Positions 62,393 through 64,000 of a stretch of DNA of 64,000 nucleotides are shown in pieces. How positions within the stretch are numbered: position 1 is the first letter of the stretch; the number at the start of each line of letters is the position of its first letter. Under the pieces are notes generated by a model, which saw only the letters and a program-made list of their open reading frames with translations, was not told where the DNA came from and ran no database searches. The DNA comes from Gammaproteobacteria bacterium (lineage in GTDB: Bacteria; Pseudomonadota; Gammaproteobacteria; Xanthomonadales; SZUA-36): the NCBI GenBank assembly GCA_021772915.1, contig JAJFLB010000018.1, positions 186,001 to 250,000 of the forward strand. The letters run 5' to 3'. The position numbers were made by a program, and so were the translations under genes.

Positions 62393-64000
62393 TTATAGAA
62401 CACAAGCGGACTCTTTGATAAGCACGTTCAATATCGAGTGGTTCAATGAATAATCAACTGGTAAATCGATCACGTGTACGCCGCTGGAAGCCAGGCATTC
62501 ACTGAGAATGTTTTGAAAACCTGCGGCGCTTTCGGGTCTGTGGCCCTGCGCGCCAAAGCTTTCAGCGTACTGCACAAAATCAGGGTTGCGATAATCAAGC
62601 CCAAAGTTTTCAAAACCCATCCCTTCCTGCTTCCACTTGATCATCCCATAGGCGCTGTCGTTAAGGATGATGACGACCAAATCCAGGTTAAGACGTACTG
62701 CTGTTTCCAGCTCCTGCGAATTCATCATGAAGCCGCCGTCACCGTTGACTGATACGACCTTTCTTTCCGGCCGCAGTAACTTGGCTGCCAATGCAGACGG
62801 AATGCCTGCACCCATGGTCGCCAGGGCGTTATCGAGTAACAAGGTATTGGCCCGGTAACACTTATAATTTCGGGCAAACCAGATTTTGTAGACGCCGTTG
62901 TCGAGGGTAACAATATCGTCTTTGGCCAATTGACTTCTTAGAACACTCACCAATCGTTGGGGCAACAGTGGAAAACGGTCATCTGCAAAATACTTGGTAA
63001 GATGATTTTCGACCTCGTTTTTAACCCGTGCAAAATAGGAGTAGTTCTTTTTTGTTTCGATCATAATTTTCTTGCGGATTCGATCAATTGATTTGGAAAT
63101 ATCACCCACCACGTTTAACTGTGGAAAATACACATCATCCACCTGGGCAGCAAAGAAATTTACATGGATGACATTCTTCCCACCTTTTTCCATGAAGAAA
63201 GGTGGTTTCTCTATGACATCATGACCGACGTTGATGATCAGATCCGCCCGCTCGATGGCGCAATGGAGAAAGTCATTATCTGACAGGGCGGCCGTACCAA
63301 GAAATTGTTCGTGCCTTTCGTCAATTACACCTTTGCCCAACTGAGTATTGAAGAAATAGATACCGGTCTTGTCAACAAACTCTCTCAGGGCCCGGCCGGT
63401 AACCTTTCTATTGGCCCCTGCACCGACTAACAGCAATGGCATTTTTGCCGCTTCAATCATGGTAACTGCCTGATCGATCGCCATGACATCTGCATCAGGC
63501 CGCCGGTGTCCAACGACATCAAACAAACTGGTTTCGGCCGGCTCGGCGGCAATGTCTTCCGGCAGTTCAAGGTAAACCGCACCCGGTCTTTCCTCTATTG
63601 CGATACGGAACGCTTCCCTGAGCATCGAGGGAATGTTGTTACCATCAACCACTTGCCTTGAATACTTGGTGATGGGCCGCATCAAGCCGACCACGTCTAC
63701 AATTTGAAAGCGCCCCTGCTTGCTTGTTCTAATCGGCTTTTGCCCGGCCAGCATTACCATCGGCATGGCACCCAGTTGGGCGTAGGCTGCGGCCGTAACA
63801 AAATTAGTGGCACCCGGACCCAGCGTGGACAAACACACACCCGGTTTGCCGGTCAGACGACCATAAGTCGCTGCCATGAATCCAGCTGCCTGCTCGTGCC
63901 GGGTCAACACCAATTGAATACTTGACCCCATCAGTGAGTTCAGAAAGTCCAGGTTTTCCTCTCCGGGGATGCCAAAAATGTACTCAACGCCCTCGTTTTC
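62393..64000 (-). CDS. Thiamine-diphosphate enzyme, acetolactate synthase-like, partial at the right edge
   Basis: The frame is open through base 64000, so the N terminus is missing. It begins ENEGVEYIFGIPGEENLDFL, then catalytic Glu in TRHEQAAGFMAATYGRL, TPP/Mg site GDGGFMMNSQELETA to NDSAYGMIKW, ending VHVIDLPVDYSLNHSILN. Closest in style to catabolic AlsS-type enzymes (no regulatory-subunit gene beside it). Because many TPP decarboxylases/ligases look alike (glyoxylate carboligase, sulfoacetaldehyde and oxalyl-CoA enzymes), acetolactate synthase is only the best guess. Confidence 0.82.
   Translation of the reverse strand, partial: ENEGVEYIFGIPGEENLDFLNSLMGSSIQLVLTRHEQAAGFMAATYGRLTGKPGVCLSTLGPGATNFVTAAAYAQLGAMPMVMLAGQKPIRTSKQGRFQIVDVVGLMRPITKYSRQVVDGNNIPSMLREAFRIAIEERPGAVYLELPEDIAAEPAETSLFDVVGHRRPDADVMAIDQAVTMIEAAKMPLLLVGAGANRKVTGRALREFVDKTGIYFFNTQLGKGVIDERHEQFLGTAALSDNDFLHCAIERADLIINVGHDVIEKPPFFMEKGGKNVIHVNFFAAQVDDVYFPQLNVVGDISKSIDRIRKKIMIETKKNYSYFARVKNEVENHLTKYFADDRFPLLPQRLVSVLRSQLAKDDIVTLDNGVYKIWFARNYKCYRANTLLLDNALATMGAGIPSALAAKLLRPERKVVSVNGDGGFMMNSQELETAVRLNLDLVVIILNDSAYGMIKWKQEGMGFENFGLDYRNPDFVQYAESFGAQGHRPESAAGFQNILSECLASSGVHVIDLPVDYSLNHSILNVLIKESACVL

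Noticed and set aside
1-64000. CRISPR arrays, prophage or plasmid genes
   Set aside because: No regular direct repeats with spacers and no phage, cas, transposase or conjugation genes were found.

Overview
The window is a chromosomal segment of a gammaproteobacterium. Several classic gammaproteobacterial neighbourhoods are intact: rnpB-rsmI next to divergent lpoA-yraN-dolP; the glyA-nrdR-ribD-ribE-ribBA-ribH-nusB-thiL-pgpA string; dsbC-xerD; lptG-lptF divergent from pepA-holC-valS; holD-rimI; and a type II secretion operon in the Xanthomonas xps order E-F-G-H-I-J-K-L-M-N-D. The species is not recognisable from the sequence; a little-cultured lineage is plausible. Base composition and codon use look even throughout, and no prophage, transposase, CRISPR array or tRNA was seen. 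Most genes lie on the minus strand.

Layout. 1-4071: RNase P RNA, a 16S rRNA methyltransferase and envelope lipoproteins. 4072-11109: the riboflavin/glycine/thiamine housekeeping operon with short overlaps between genes. 11283-16904: a surface polysaccharide block (ABC exporter Wzm-Wzt, two family-2 glycosyltransferases, a methyltransferase with a coiled-coil tail, an NAD-dependent epimerase). 16988-22157: a periplasmic parvulin and three exported proteins of unknown role. 22219-33899: the type II secretion operon and a small polytopic membrane protein. 34005-39829: purL, dsbC, xerD. 39870-44914: a six-gene TonB energy system of the Vibrio TonB2/TtpC type. 45102-47263: LptFG lipopolysaccharide transport. 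47405-52366: pepA-holC-valS. 52467-56684: holD-rimI, pssA, a DUF4124 protein, proS. 56886-64000: an MscS channel, trpS, an SRPBCC protein, oxyR, and an aldehyde dehydrogenase/acetolactate-synthase-like pair cut by the right edge.

Two families of non-coding repeats are the most unusual content. (1) A roughly 270-bp element with 33-bp terminal inverted repeats and two internal hairpins is present in two full copies (pepA/holC, gspE/gspF) and one truncated copy (methyltransferase/glycosyltransferase). All three copies sit between co-directional genes at or within a few bases of the upstream stop codon, and all point the same way relative to transcription. The paired arms differ between copies but stay complementary within each copy. 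The gene following each copy starts with GTG or TTG. (2) A REP/BIME-like palindromic family with GTAGGACCGACGAGC-type ends occurs at least five times at gene ends; in two cases its own TAG is the stop codon of the adjacent gene.

Working together, the envelope genes (LpoA, DolP, LptFG, Wzm-Wzt, T2SS, TonB, parvulin, DsbC) describe a didermal cell with an elaborate outer membrane. The secreted proteins beside the T2SS operon are possible but unproven T2SS cargo.
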